From assembly GCA_023014335.1 (NCBI GenBank), contig JAECYW010000006.1:434001-498000 (forward strand): DNA of 64,000 nt, in the 5' to 3' direction. The notes beneath the pieces are model-generated. The model made no database searches. It had not been told where the DNA came from and saw only the letters and a list, made by a program, of their open reading frames with translations. Origin of the DNA: Galerina marginata. Its lineage: Eukaryota; Basidiomycota; Agaricomycetes; Agaricales; Galerinaceae. The first letter of the stretch is position 1, and each line of letters opens with the position of its first letter. A program made the translations under genes and the position numbers. This document shows, piece after piece, positions 45,130 to 56,725 of this stretch.

Positions 45130-45638
45130 TTTTGCTCATTCTGAATATACATATTTAGAGACCCCATTCAGCCAATATCTCGGTTCAATCGAGTCCATCG
45201 AGCGACTCTCTATTGAAGCGTCTCAACGCGGTCTTCATGCATCCATTGGACTCATAGACCAGCAGACTGAAACATCACCAGTCAACGAGCGCGGAACGTT
45301 CTTCAGATCGCTTATTACTGACCGATCCACAAAGCGAGGACGAGAGTCCAACAACTCTTCCGACAACGAAGACATTGTTGGAGAGGATGACGACCTCGCT
45401 GAATCGTCCAACAAGAAGATTCGAATCTTCGACCGAATCCAGCAATGGCGCCACCAATTCAAACGGAAGCAAATCCCAAACAGAGATCTGCCGCCGTTAC
45501 AATTCCACGGCCAAATGCCCCAATCCCGCTTCCGTCTGTCGATACCGACACCTTTGCAGTAACTGCAAACAGCCGGGGCACTCCAAGCCGGACTGCAAAT
45601 CGGGAGAAGGAAAGACTCCTCTGAAGCCTTCATCCTAA
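45130..45638 (+). pseudogene. DIRS/Ngaro-like retrotransposon ORF1 (gag-like, zinc knuckle)
   Basis: The first frame (about 45132-45457) reads through SIEASQRGLHASIGLIDQQT and an acidic stretch (NEDIVGEDDDLAESSNK). It then shifts to a second frame (45375-45638) with two cysteine clusters: CRRYNSTAKCPNPASVC, a C-x9-C-x6-C type segment, and CSNCKQPGHSKPDC, a classic C-x2-C-x4-H-x4-C knuckle. Such proteins package retrotransposon RNA. The break between the frames shows that the copy is dead. Directly upstream of the polymerase region, as in intact elements of this family. Confidence 0.7.
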
Positions 45639-47345
45639 ATACCTCCGCTATAATATTTGGCGAGAAGATCATTTTTCGCTCTCAACTGCGGATTGGACTG
45701 AAACGGCTCTTCCTTTACCTTCTCCCCAAAAAACAGAATTAGAAAACCCCTTCACAGCTCGGACTATATCCGAAAATCCATCATTATTCAAGATAGTCAC
45801 GCCTATTAATGTTGATCGGTTTGAATTTCTATTACAAGATCACCCAAACCGACCATTCGTATCATCTGTGTGTCGTGGTCTTTGAGAGGGTTTCTGGCCA
45901 TGGGCCGATACCCTCAAAGAAGGTGATCCCACCACGCACTATGCCTCCCTTCACACCCCAAAAAACCCTTCTGAAGCTTCATTTATCCGTACTCAGCGCG
46001 ATATCGAAGAACAGAAAGGCCGCTTTTTGGCGCCTTTTGGGAAAGTCTTACTTCCAGGCATGTATAGCATGCCAATTCATGCCGTTCCGAAACCTGGATC
46101 ATCTGACCTCCGGATGGTAACGGACCAAAGCGCCGGTGAATTTTCTCTTAACTCAATGATTTCTCGTGATGATATCAAGGGTTACCCACTGGATAATATG
46201 AAGCATCTAGGCGAAGAGTTACTGTTTTTTCGCCGTGCTTTTGGCGATGAGAACCTCACCCGCTTCAAATCCGATGTCGCTGAGGCCTATCGCCTAATCC
46301 CCGTTCACCCATTCTGGCAAATAAAACAGGTTAACACTATAGATGGACAGCGCTCTATTGATCGCTGTAATGCCTTTGGCGACCGCGGTTCTGGATGTAT
46401 CTGGATTTCTGTCAACGGCCTCGTTATTTGGATGCCCGCTGACCACGTCGCGCCTATGAATCTTTGGACGGAACTTGGTATTCCTTTCAAGGAAAAGAAA
46501 CAAATCTTTGGAGCACCTCTAACGATAATCGGAATTGAAGTAGATCCAAATGCGATGACTTTCACACTTCCTGAAGTTAAGCGCCTTGAACTTCTCGATG
46601 AAATTGACAAATTTTGTGCTGTTTCTCCGCATTCTCGAGGTTCAAAGCATACTCTTCGCGAATGGCAACGTTTAGCCGGTTGGATCAACTGGAGTCTATA
46701 TGTTTTCCCTCTTTTGCGACCCTGTCTTAACACTTTTTATCAAAAGATCAGTGGAAAAGACGCTCCAAACGCCGAGATTTGGGTAAACAATCTCGTTCGT
46801 GACGAGCTTAGATGGGCGGCTAATCACATCAAATAATCATCCGGCGTCTATTTGTTGCGCACCGTTGATTGGGATCTTGACAATTCCAACCTCACCATCT
46901 ACTGCGATGCTTGCATGGAAGGCATGGGTTTCTGGTATCCCGACCGCTACCTCGGATACTATTCCCCTGTTCCAAATGGCGTCCCCGCTGACTTCATCTT
47001 CTATTATGAAGCGTTATGCGTTCTAAGTAGTAAGCGCACTTATCCACATCAGAAACCTCCTCAACTCCATTACGAATTGTCATCTTCACTGACAATACCA
47101 ATACTGTCGACATGTTTAATTCTATGCATGTTTTACCCGCATACAATTATATTCTTCGTTCTTCGGTGGATGTACAATTGAAAACAAACCATCAACTCCG
47201 AGTTTTACACATTCCTGGACCAGAGAATTGTGTCGCTGACGCTATTTCTCGTCGTCAATTTGTTAAAGACCTATCCTTACATCCTGGACTTCGATTCAAA
47301 CTCTTTCAACCCCCTCAATTGCCGCTGGGGGTAATGAAAAAATGA
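45630..47345 (+). pseudogene. DIRS/Ngaro-like reverse transcriptase and RNase H, catalytic segment deleted
   Basis: The frame is followed from about 45640 (RYNIWREDHFSLSTADWTET) through a TGA near 45886, then EGFWPWADTLKEGDPTTHYA and the RT fingers and palm (MPIHAVPKPGSSDLRMVTDQ, SDVAEAYRLIPVHPFW). After WISVNGLVIW the sequence jumps straight to LWTELGIPFKEKKQIFGAPL: the expected palm segment with its x-DD catalytic pair is absent. The thumb follows, then TAA 46834, an RNase H domain (IYCDACMEGMGFWYPD; IVIFTDNTNTVDMF; LHIPGPENCVADAISRR) with a frameshift near 47035, and a stop at 47343. The element belongs to the tyrosine-recombinase retrotransposons of basidiomycetes. With the catalytic pair deleted and several stops it cannot replicate. 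Confidence 0.78.
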
Positions 47346-47379
47346 TTTCATCGGGAACAAAATCCAGGCAACCTGAACG

Positions 47380-47957
47380 TGAGCCCTGATCACGCGAACG
47401 TCTTGAACGTGAACGCGCAATCGCTCTGGGTCAATCAGTTGACTCGTCGACCTGGGGTAACTATTCGTCTGCTCTAAACTCTTACCTCGAATTTATCAAA
47501 ATCCATAACTTTCCCGTTGATCCAACTGCCGACACTCTACCTTTCTTCACTGTCTTCATGTGCTTTCACATTAAACCAGACTCCGTTGACACTTACTTAT
47601 CTGGTATCTGTCAACAACTCGAGCCCTTCTTTCGCGATGTTCGAAAAAACCGCAAATCAGCCCTTGTTAAACGCACATGAGAAGGTTGCATGCGTATTCG
47701 AGCCATTCCCAGGTCCCGGAAACACGCATTGACAATTGGCAACCTTCACACCGCAATAAACCATTATTCTGACTCATCAATCCACGACGACATGCTCTTT
47801 CTAGCTATATTATTGATTGGCTTTTTTGCTCTTTTGCGTTTTGAATAACTCACGAACTCCAACACGAAAAAACTTCGCAACCCATTGAAAGTCATCAAAC
47901 GAACCACAGTCGTGATTTCAAACGAATACTTTCAATTCTTTTTGCCTAAATTCTGAC
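47380..47957 (+). pseudogene. Tyrosine recombinase of the DIRS-like element, truncated
   Basis: Reading across three in-frame stops, the sequence gives STWGNYSSALNSYLEFIKIH, DTLPFFTVFMCFHIKPDSVD, TYLSGICQQLEPFFRDVRKN, HALTIGNLHTAINHYSDSSI and LLIGFFALLRFE, which is the core-binding domain and the first catalytic arginine region (LLR) of the recombinase found after RT/RNase H in these elements. It stops at FQFFLPKF (about 47957); the later HxxR box and the nucleophilic tyrosine are missing. The break falls exactly where the minus-strand DUF6589 pseudogene ends, so one was inserted into, or recombined with, the other. Confidence 0.75.
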
Positions 47958-49279
47958 AAGGCGCATTGAAACATCTTCAATGCGTCCAAAGTCGCCGGTG
48001 GACATTGCGTCAACGAGTTCGATCGCATACATAAGATCGCGGGTCAAGAGAATTGTGTTGTCATAAACAACATCTGTTGAGTCCACGTCAGGTCCAATCG
48101 CCGCCTCCATGTCATTATTGTTGATTTGAGAGGCCTGTGCATCCATCGTCTTGGAAGTGAAACCTGTATTGAAATTTAGATCTTGTAGTGGTACCTTCGG
48201 ATTTGTCGCGCTAAAATGTGCCTCTGGGACAGTGTAATTTTCCATGACCTTTTGTGCAAGAGCAAAAATTTCTTCGGGAGTCATCAAGAGTATCGGCTCC
48301 ACACTCCATTCGAAGGGAATTTAGTATTAGGCCATGAATGATCTGTGTGAGCACTGCCAAAAACGGCAAAGAGGTGAGTTAGGCTCCCGATTTGATTGAC
48401 AGTTCCTCGGTGATTTTCGAGGATACCCCAAATGAGGTTCATTTCCAGATGGAATTCGCCAAAAGCAAGCTGAAATATCTCACGACGGTCAAAGGGAGTA
48501 ACATCCTTTTGACGCCGGATTTGTCCCCCGTGAATCCTAGCATTGGTCAATTGATCATTGAAGGATGGAATAGCGAGTTTATTCAGGTCGGCTGGATCCT
48601 TTCCTAGCTGGACCAAGTAAACGTCATCGTGAACATGAAGGTTTCCCTCCACAGTGGATTCGTCAATGGTGGTGGCTTGGAGAGGATGGAAGACTGTTTT
48701 ATGGCCTTTTGGGAGCGGCCGCCTCGGTGAATGTTGGAGAAGTGGATCGAATTTCTGCTTATCAAAACCGTCCAGATTTTTCATCATTATCTGGCTAATA
48801 TTAACGGCGCCATGTTCAGCATGTGAGCGGAGGGCTGTGATCGATGATCGGCAGTCTGAAACTTCAAGGGGTGACGAGTTCTGCGGGTTTTGTATCATTG
48901 TTTCGATCACCATGTGCTCGGGAGAAGCATTGAGAAGCTCGTAAATGACTATAAATGTTCCGGACTGAACTTTACTCATCATATTTGGGCCTTGTTCAAT
49001 GAAAATTGAGGAGGAAACGTTGACATTGTTATAGGTGAGTCCGTGTGGATTGGAGGCGGCAATTTTCGCCTTTTCAATGGAGTTATATGCGAGTGCAGAA
49101 ATCACTTCGGATCTTCTGGTATACGACATGGTGAGGCAGGCGTATTGAAGAACCTTCATGACCTGCTTTGATGCACCGTATGCCGATATCATACAGGACA
49201 GTGTGAGGGTTCCCCTCTGTCTACGTCCGAAAACCCCAATATTACATCCGGTATCAAACCGCATGCTTGGTAAATTCAT
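47946..49279 (-). pseudogene. DUF6589 domain protein, frameshifted and truncated at both ends
   Basis: The frame 49279-48284 (331 residues) carries the central DUF6589 sequence: SIEKAKIAASNPHGLTYNNV, FIEQGPNMMSKVQSGTFIVI, HDDVYLVQLGKDPADLNKLA, PSFNDQLTNARIHGGQIRRQ, REIFQLAFGEFHLEMNLIWG and ENHRGTVNQIGSLTHLFAVF. A frameshift near 48290 leads into a second frame (48302-47946) with EEIFALAQKVMENYTVPEAH and NTILLTRDLMYAIELVDAMS then TGDFGRIEDVSMRL, the usual C-terminal part, cut off at 47946. DUF6589 proteins are abundant in Agaricomycetes and uncharacterised; their conserved acidic and histidine residues and high copy number suggest mobile-element proteins, which is inference. A matching N-terminal piece lies at 53304-53528. 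Confidence 0.8.
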
Positions 49280-50490
49280 AATTCAATTTCCTTTCCTTTT
49301 TCGTACCGTTCACGATGCGCCACATCGTTGATCACTTCTGAAACTGTTCCTTAGCAATCTCTCCCTTCATACCATTACATAATTCCGAAGGTATATTCCT
49401 TCTATTCTTCATTCCTCTGCCTGAATGTTTCCTTTTCACCTTGTTTCATAATATTTCTATTTCCCCATTTCGATCTCTACGTAGACTTTAAATACAGAGT
49501 CCTGTGTAGTAGATCTTTAGTTGAATTCGAGTATTCTTCTCACCCCACCATCGTTAGCACTTTGCGGCTCGGTTTCTACGATAGAAACGTCGTTTAGTAT
49601 CGTCTCGGATTGCTCCCCATCGTCGCCCTCGTCTCTCGAATCAAAATACATTTATTATCGATTTATCTACTGACTACCAACCACCTTCCTTAGGATCCCC
49701 TCGAACCACCACAAAAACGGAGTTTGCGCCCCACTTCGTTTCCACGAAGTATTTCGAACTCACGTGCATCTTCAACAGACTAATCTGCATTTTTGCAGTT
49801 GCGAATGACCGAAGGAAATGCATTTGCGCCATCAGGATATTTCGTCCCTAATGTCCTCGTAAGTTTTCCGAAATCTCTAAAGTCAATTTAAATACCTACT
49901 GTCTTTCGATTACGAGACCTTGGACCTTTTGGCTTGAGAATTGATGCTTTTGATTCCGTGGCAGCAATTACAATTCTCGTCCTAGCAAAGAATGCGCGTA
50001 GATTAGAATTGGACAAGCGGGAAGCACGTGACAAGAACAACTCATCACAGTCATTCGACGTGGTGATGAGTTTGTCCTTTGTCTTCCTTCCATCGCGTCG
50101 GCTTCCAGCCAGACGCGCCGTCACGATTGCGAGTGCATCTAGGCACTCTCTTCTCGTTTTTGATGCTACTACCTTACACTACCCTCAACTGACTTGCCAC
50201 GCCGGGAATTTGAAAGACTCTAGGATCGTCGTGTGGACCTACTGCTGAGCTGGCAACAAAATTCCAGAATCCGAAGATGCGTTACTCATCTAACCACGAA
50301 CTACTCAATCCTTTCCCCTCTATAGACTTCCACCCTTAGACCTATGTCATGACTCACAAGGTCGACGCTCTCCGCTTCTCCGGCTGCCACATCATCTCCA
50401 CTCCCAATCCCACTCGCCACTTTGTAGATGCACCGTTCGACGTCCGGAGGACTTCCGGAAGACCAGACGCGACTTTGAGGAACAGCTACT
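49280..50490. other. Gene-poor; one possible exon
   Basis: A + strand frame at about 49922-50248 (RIDAFDSVAAITILVLAKNA, DVVMSLSFVFLPSRRLPARR) is open for over 100 codons and is preceded by an intron-like GTAAGT...TACGAG stretch and a short ORF starting at ATG 49805. The phases of the two do not match, so I do not call a gene. The remainder shows nothing recognisable. Confidence 0.25.
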
Positions 50491-50710
50491 CGTGAATGCT
50501 AATGCCGATGCGAAGACGACTGCGAATGCGAATGCGAATGCCGATGCCGATGCAAATGCAAATGCTACTGCGAATGCTAATGCGAATACGAGGGCTAATG
50601 CTAATGCTAATGCGAATACGAATGCGGATGGGGATGCGAATGCGAATGCGAACGAGAACGAGAATGCTGATGCCAACGAGAATGCGAATGCTGATGCGAA
50701 TGTGAATGCT
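50491..50710. repeat. GCGAAT-type hexanucleotide repeat, ~35 degenerate units
   Basis: A 220-bp run of GCGAAT, GCTAAT, GCCGAT and similar hexamers. In one frame it would encode alternating Asn-Ala and Asp-Ala, in another Met-Arg repeats. All six frames stay open because of the period, so the long ORFs over it are not evidence of a gene. Confidence 0.9.
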
Positions 50711-53303
50711 GATCTCAATTTCGTACCACATGTTCCTTGCTATCACCACCTCCTCACTTCACGGATGTCCGGTATTGACTGCTTAATCAATGTCCTCCTA
50801 CACCTGGGAGGCTCAGTGTTTAAATAAAGGTATTTACTTGTATTTTTACTAACCACGCTCTTGTTCTAGCTGCGAGATGCAAGCTAATGACTGGCCATTT
50901 ACGCTATACCCGGTCGGCGGTGGCTCCCTTATGGCCTACTCACGCAAATTTCGGGACCGCTCTCGTTTCGTCGAGGCCGTTTGCAGGCTTTTGCAGCCGC
51001 ATTCCCTACGTCGTCAATTACGCTTATATCTGTTGTACGACAGTTTTTTGCTTGCTGGTCAATGCTAATCTGCTTGGAATTCCATGTTGACCGATTTCGT
51101 GAGGAGGCTTCGCGTGAAACCCAGCCAGTTTTGGCTGTCTACTAATTGGTATGTGATATGAAGAATGTTGAGGACCCGATGAACCCTGCCCTCGCCGAAT
51201 TGGCCCCTAAAGCTTGGGAATCTGAAGATGCGTCGCCAATTCAACTCTGCTTAACTGTACCTTGCCCTTTTATGGACTTTTGTCTTAAGTTTAAGGTAGG
51301 ACGGACGCCGGACTGCAACTCGCAACATGCGTGCTACCTTACTCAATATGACTGCCTCCCAAGGCTCTCATCATCCCGTTCCCACTTCGGAGATGCCATG
51401 TTCACTGTTGCAATTGCGACTGGGATGATCTTTCTCTTTGCGTAATGCAAATTATTTTCCTCGTTCCCTGTGTCCTAATTGCCTGCATAACAGATTTTCT
51501 GCTCTATTACGTATCCCCCACTGGTAATGCTAAAGCGAGATATACGTGTACCACGCTGTCAGAAACATCTCGGCTGTGCTGCAATCAACTTTTCGCTCAA
51601 GTCTCGACTCGCCCTTTCCTCCAAACCGGAAACCCACAACCTCTGCTTTTGTGTTGCTTAAAAAAGGAATAGAAACTTACCCATCCCGTAATCTCTCGTG
51701 CAAATCATCAAGTCATAAGCAGTGCTTCTCCCTCCGTCTCCCATTCTCGTGGTCTCTCATACTCCTTTCTCTTCTCTGTCTGTCAATCTGTCTCGGCGCT
51801 TATTCTTGTCCTCGGCGCCTATTCTTCCTTTCGGTACGTCTATCAGTCTCATTCCCCAGGCCACCTCTCGTCTCTTTCGGTCATCTATTTCCTCTTTTCT
51901 CCTCTTTCTCCATTGTGCAGTCATCCGAGTCGCTCTGAGACTCTCTCCTTCTGCTATTCTTTTCTCCGACTTTTCTCTAACCTGCAGAATCATTCAATGT
52001 CGTTAACCTGGCAGTCATATCCTGGCGCTCTCAAAACTTGGCATCCGCGCCATCCTTTTGGTTCTTTTGTTGTGTCCTTGCAAGTCATTTGCCTTTTCCA
52101 TCCTTGTGTCACAAGTAAGATTCAAGATCGCGATTGTCTGCAGCGCTTGCATCGTCAAATTTTATTGCTAGAATTACCCGTTGCATGGACGCATTCCGGT
52201 TATACCAAATGCATGATCGCATAACTCGCACTGATCTTTTCCCCACCCGCAAGTCTGTGAACCACCCACCCTTCCTTACTCATTGTAGGTTGCAGCTCCA
52301 TTTCTGCGTGCCCAGTATTTCCCACTGCACCCTCGTCTTCGTCTATTCCGCTTAAAAATCCAAAATCTCGCAAAATTACTCAATGCCAATTGAAGCCTTC
52401 TCGTTATTCTCTATAGCCCAACGGACGACTCTATTGCTAACTGCGGCCTTTTACCCATCAAAAGTCAATTGTTCCATCGCAGCTGCAGCGTACATATCTT
52501 GGCTTACAAATTTGAATAACCGGCAGCACCTCTTATCTTGGCAACAAACCGTTAAGTTTCAGGCTGTCCATTGTCATGCAAACTCATTTTAAAATTTATC
52601 TTCCTTCACGAATTATCCATCATTCCTCATGGTCGGCATCTGTTTTATCTCCGTCAATTCTGGTTCCATTTCCCATTTTGGGTTTGTTCAGTTTGTCTGA
52701 ATCTCTGCACACCTGCTTTCAGTCACCTCTCTCGCACTTATTAGCTCACTTCTCGTGCTCTTACACATTCCGGGGGCAAGCCTTAAACTTCTGTGATAAT
52801 TCTTTCACCTTAAAGCGAACTAAAAACATATAATTTCCACATCTGGTCACAAAGCAAACTATGCATATTACGATGACATTAGCTTTTAAATCCGCTGCCT
52901 TCTCTCCCTCAGACATCACTGCCCCTTGCTGCGCAGTGTCTTCCCATGACTTCGACAACAGTTTTGTTTTGGACAACCACCCGAGCTATTTGCATCCATC
53001 AATGTCTGGCTTTTGAACTTGGGAAATAATTTCCTTAGCTCCCACAACACATTTTTTACTCAAAACATACGTTATCCAAGCTGGATATGTCACTGGCTAC
53101 CCACTTGCCTCTACCTACTGGGTGTGTTTTGTGACTGTCAATTTTGAGACATTATTAGCCTGCCTGCCTCCTAAAATTTGGGTATCCTCGCTCGCTCCAA
53201 TGTGTCACCAATCAGGCTCCTAATATTTGGGTATCGCAGCGTCGTTCGGACACCCTGGTTGAGTCAGGATCCGAGAGCATGTGCCGGGAAGTGCTTCGCA
53301 CTT
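50711..53303. other. No gene recognised
   Basis: A clean intron-like string (GTATTTACTTGT...TTGTTCTAG, 50829-50869) and several hydrophobic short frames (about 50880-51090, 51350-51470) hint at a decayed membrane-protein gene, but no continuous set of exons could be built. A CTC/TCT-rich tract covers about 51720-51970. Confidence 0.35.
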
Positions 53304-53528
53304 TCACCCACATTGCTCCTCTGCACTTGCGCTAACTTTCTGCTGAAATAATTTGCATATTCCCTTATGACGCGAAGCTGTGAGCGCAGTCAAAGATGAC
53401 AAAAGTGGTGAGGGTCGGGTTGTCTTCTCTGCGATTGGGTCCATCATAGCGTTGATATCCCAAGTCTCGATGAATTCTGGCGTCACCTCATTTGTGCTCA
53501 TCTTGACAACTGGTTTCGCGGCTTCCAT
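53304..53528 (-). pseudogene. DUF6589 N-terminal fragment
   Basis: The frame reads STNEVTPEFIETWDINAMMD followed by PIAEKTTRPSPLL and resembles the conserved start of DUF6589 proteins (a W-D-[IVL]-x3-M-x-P motif). It has the same orientation as the DUF6589 body at 47946-49279, whose N-terminus is missing, so both could be halves of one gene separated by about 4 kb of inserted DNA. The link is inferred. Confidence 0.4.
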
Positions 53529-55169
53529 TTCCTTGTGTATTTTACAACAAACAATTTGAGGGCACGCGGACCCACCCAGGCCTCGAAAATTGACCTTCCT
53601 TTCGGATGTGTTGAAATTTCGTCGAGTATCACCTAATTCTTACTCTGCAAGACAGATTGCAATTGACTGTTTTTAGGCTTTGGGTTCAAGCAATCTACGT
53701 TACAGTTTAAAACATACCTCTGCATGGCCAGCATTCCCTATTTTTTTCAACGGATTTAGGATTCTATTTTTAGCCAAACTCAGGTAGTCCATACTCTCTG
53801 ATACCCCATACCCTGAGCCGTCCACCGATGGGTATGGGTTATGAGAGAGTCGACTGTAGCCACTTTAGTACATTCCCCCTGAAACAGACTCTACGACAGA
53901 CAAGGCCAGTCTCAGCGGGAAACCTCATCACTCTCAATGACAGCGTCGAGGTGGTGATCTTTCTCTCGAATGCCAGTCCTGCTAGGCGACAGGGAAAGGC
54001 AGCCCTGGCTTGTGGTTAATGTGGTCCACCTAGTAGATGTATGCACGTGCCAGGCATAGGTTGCAAGCATGTACATACTCACTTTTCAAGGATGATGTGG
54101 GGTTCTTGACCCATCTTCGTAGCCCAATCCTACAGACGACGAGTCCGTTGTTGTAGCTAGAAGTCATCTAGAAGGATGGGTTTCCCTGCCACCGTAGCTC
54201 GAGATGTACCCCCAACAATTAAAGGTTCGCTCTATCTGGATCCGCATCTAGAGTATTATAGCTAACCTCTCTCTAATTAGCTCTGGTTCTGCGTAGTTTT
54301 CAAGCCGGAAGATGGACCCCATTTCTTCTGTTCAATTCTTCCTGTACGTTTGGTCCTACTATCTTTCATCCTCGATTTTATCTTTTGATGACACCGTCCA
54401 TAGATCCCTTGCCGTCTCTCAGATGTAGGACGTACCCTTTGAGTAATCTGGCCCAGCTTCCTAGTGATGACCCCAATATTGTGAAACCACCTCGTTTCTC
54501 TCCAGTGACTATCAAGCGATGGTTCTTCTACTTCTGGCTTCAATCATGATCTACGGTTGTTGAAGCCGGCAATGGGTATATAGGAGCTTCAGATATTGGA
54601 GCGTAAGGCAACCAAACACAATTCGACAAGTGGGATCGGCGAAATCCACTTTAATTGCGCCAACACTGTGGTGCAAGAAAGGGGGCGGAGAACCCTGGGA
54701 GGACGGAAGCGGTGGGTTGGGTTATGCGAGGCTGTGGGGCCCGGGTATTCTAGGTTCGTTTTTATGTCTTCGTTTTCTGCCTCTCTTCCTTGCAGTTGTC
54801 CTTCTCAGGTGATCGTCGTCCCTACTTCCGATACTTCTACGTCCTCTGCTCGCAGAAGGAAAAAATTATACGGCTCTCGTCGTCGAATTCCAACCAGACT
54901 TAAGGATGGATGTCCTGGCGCCAAGATGGGATTGATTTTGGGCGTTTTTCGTTCCTCCTCGGGGGTTTTCTTGCATGTATGCGTGTTTTTGTTCATGATT
55001 TTACCTTTGTATTCTGATCTTTTCATAACTTTAAATCCCAAGCGCTGGCGCCAGTCCCGGAACCATTTTCCCGATATTCTGGGACCGAATCCCGCTCTGC
55101 TCGTCTTTGTGATGAAATTTTCATTTCAAAACACTGTGGCTGTTATTAAATGTGGTTGGATGTTGGGTG
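53529..55169. other. No gene recognised
   Basis: A hairpin (53793-53850) and a minus-strand frame 54543-54277 of unknown nature (LDSHWRETRWFHNIGVITRK) are the only items of note. A 244-codon + strand frame across 54596-55330 has no ATG start, runs into the MITE, and resembles nothing. Confidence 0.3.
53793..53850. repeat. 21-bp imperfect inverted repeat
   Basis: ACTCTCTGATACCCCATACCC (first arm, 53793-53813) pairs with the arm at 53830-53850 (GGGTATGGGTTATGAGAGAG then T) with about three mismatches and a 16-bp loop. Confidence 0.8.
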
Positions 55170-55177
55170 GTTCCGCG

Positions 55178-55676
55178 CAAGGGGGCACCGGGATTCGAAA
55201 AACTACCCGGGGTCGATTTTTCTTGTTAAGCTCTCGCCCACCCCCCCCCCCCCACCCCCCTCCCGCAACCCATATCAGGTATGTTTTTCGTCCAAAAGCG
55301 GTATGTTTTACTCACCTTTGTGGTTTCTGACTTGAAGAACTTGACTTGCCCGAGCTGTAGCACTGTGAATAGGCAGAAGCAACAGCTTTTCAGTGTAGAG
55401 TATATAGGGACTGTACATCCTATGTTTTTTTTGAAGTCTCACCGTGCTCCTCAGTCGTCAAAATTTCTTCCCAAGTGGTGTAAATGTGCATCAACTGTCG
55501 GAAATGAAGTCTTGAAGTTATAAAACTGACGCATTGCTCAGTGGCGCATCGAAAGCTAGTACTTGAGCGTAAAATTTCAAACTTTACCCCCCAAAATAAA
55601 ATTTTTCTAAGCCTCCAGCAGCCCACCCCCCCCCTCCTACCCCCGGGTCACGGATTCGAATCCCGGTGCCCCCTTG
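55178..55676. mobile_element. hAT-type MITE copy 2, 499 bp, TSD GTTCCGCG
   Basis: The same terminal inverted repeats as 42032-42531, in opposite internal orientation, flanked by perfect 8-bp duplications GTTCCGCG (55170-55177 and 55677-55684). Removing the element and one duplication restores a continuous frame that starts at ATG 55150 and reads VGWFRDALNFIQLASFFFL across the site, so it landed inside a potential membrane-protein ORF. Confidence 0.95.
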
Positions 55677-55684
55677 GTTCCGCG

Positions 55685-56725
55685 ATGCGTTAAATTTCAT
55701 TCAACTAGCCTCCTTTTTTTTCCTGTGCACTTTGTCCGTGCTTCTCTGTGCTGGTATTGTCCTTGGTCTCCTTTTCCTTTCTCTTTACTACCTTTCTCAA
55801 TGTCTATGCTTCATTCCAGGTGCCGGCCGCCTGATAAGTAGGCGGCAAATAGGTGCGTCGACTAGTGCCTTGGTCCCCCGCTCCCACTCATTCAAACATA
55901 GTTAGACAACTAAGACCATGACGCCTGTTAATCACTGAGCGCTTTTCTTTCTTTCTTCCTTGCTTCAGTTTATGGTGCTCGTTACGAGCCATCTCAACCA
56001 CTTAGTTTTATCTTCTCCCCGCTTACATTTCGCCGCACCCTCGTGTTATTCAAAAGGCCCTAATGCCCTGCCCACTCAGAAACCACGTCGTCTCTGATAT
56101 ATCACACTGAACGGCCATGTGAAGTCGTAGAAGTCTCACATTGGTGTTCAGTTAGTAGTTCTTGGCTGATAAGTGGTTTCTGATTTCGCAGCCTTTCTCA
56201 GTCGCATCTTGAATCTTTTCTTCTTCTTTTGTATCTCGTTTCATCTGCCCGCATCGCTCCAACTTTTCATTCCACGCTGAGGAAAGACCTCGAGCGAGAA
56301 AGATTCCACGGCGCTTTTTTCACTCTTTTATTCATTTCCGTTGCTTATTTTTCATAGCATTTCGTTGGGTGAGCATTCACAGCTCGTCTATCGCTCACTA
56401 CTACCAATGCCACCCGTTTTTCGGTGCTGCCACCTGACTCATGTGGTAATTTGATCGCGTCAGTCCATCCTCCATCCTACATGAATGGTCGGTCCGCTAT
56501 TTACTTACATTACTCCTGGCGTACTCATAGAAACACCGTTACAGGCGCCACGGATGCATGGTTTGGATGAAGGAGGTCAATTTATTTGTGTTCGCCCCTT
56601 GTGTCAGAGATTCCGATCTTTTGTGAACCATCGCACATTTTCGTTTTTGTTTTGGTTCGGATATTTGTCAGACTTCCAAACGACGATGACGGTCCCGGAA
56701 GTGCCTCTTGTTTTTGTAATTCCAC
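55685..56725. other. Interrupted ORF tail, then nothing recognised
   Basis: The first 220 bp encode a hydrophobic stretch (FLCTLSVLLCAGIVLGLLFL) that belongs with the codons upstream of the MITE. Beyond it no supported exon is seen. Confidence 0.3.

Noticed and set aside
50392..50827. Long frames over the hexanucleotide repeat (Ala/Asn, Met/Arg and Phe/Ala repeats)
   Set aside because: They follow from the 6-bp period, which keeps every frame open. No flanking coding sequence supports any of them.
54596..55330. 244-codon + strand frame
   Set aside because: It has no ATG start, runs into the MITE for its last 50 codons and resembles no family. A shorter ORF in another frame spans the MITE target better.
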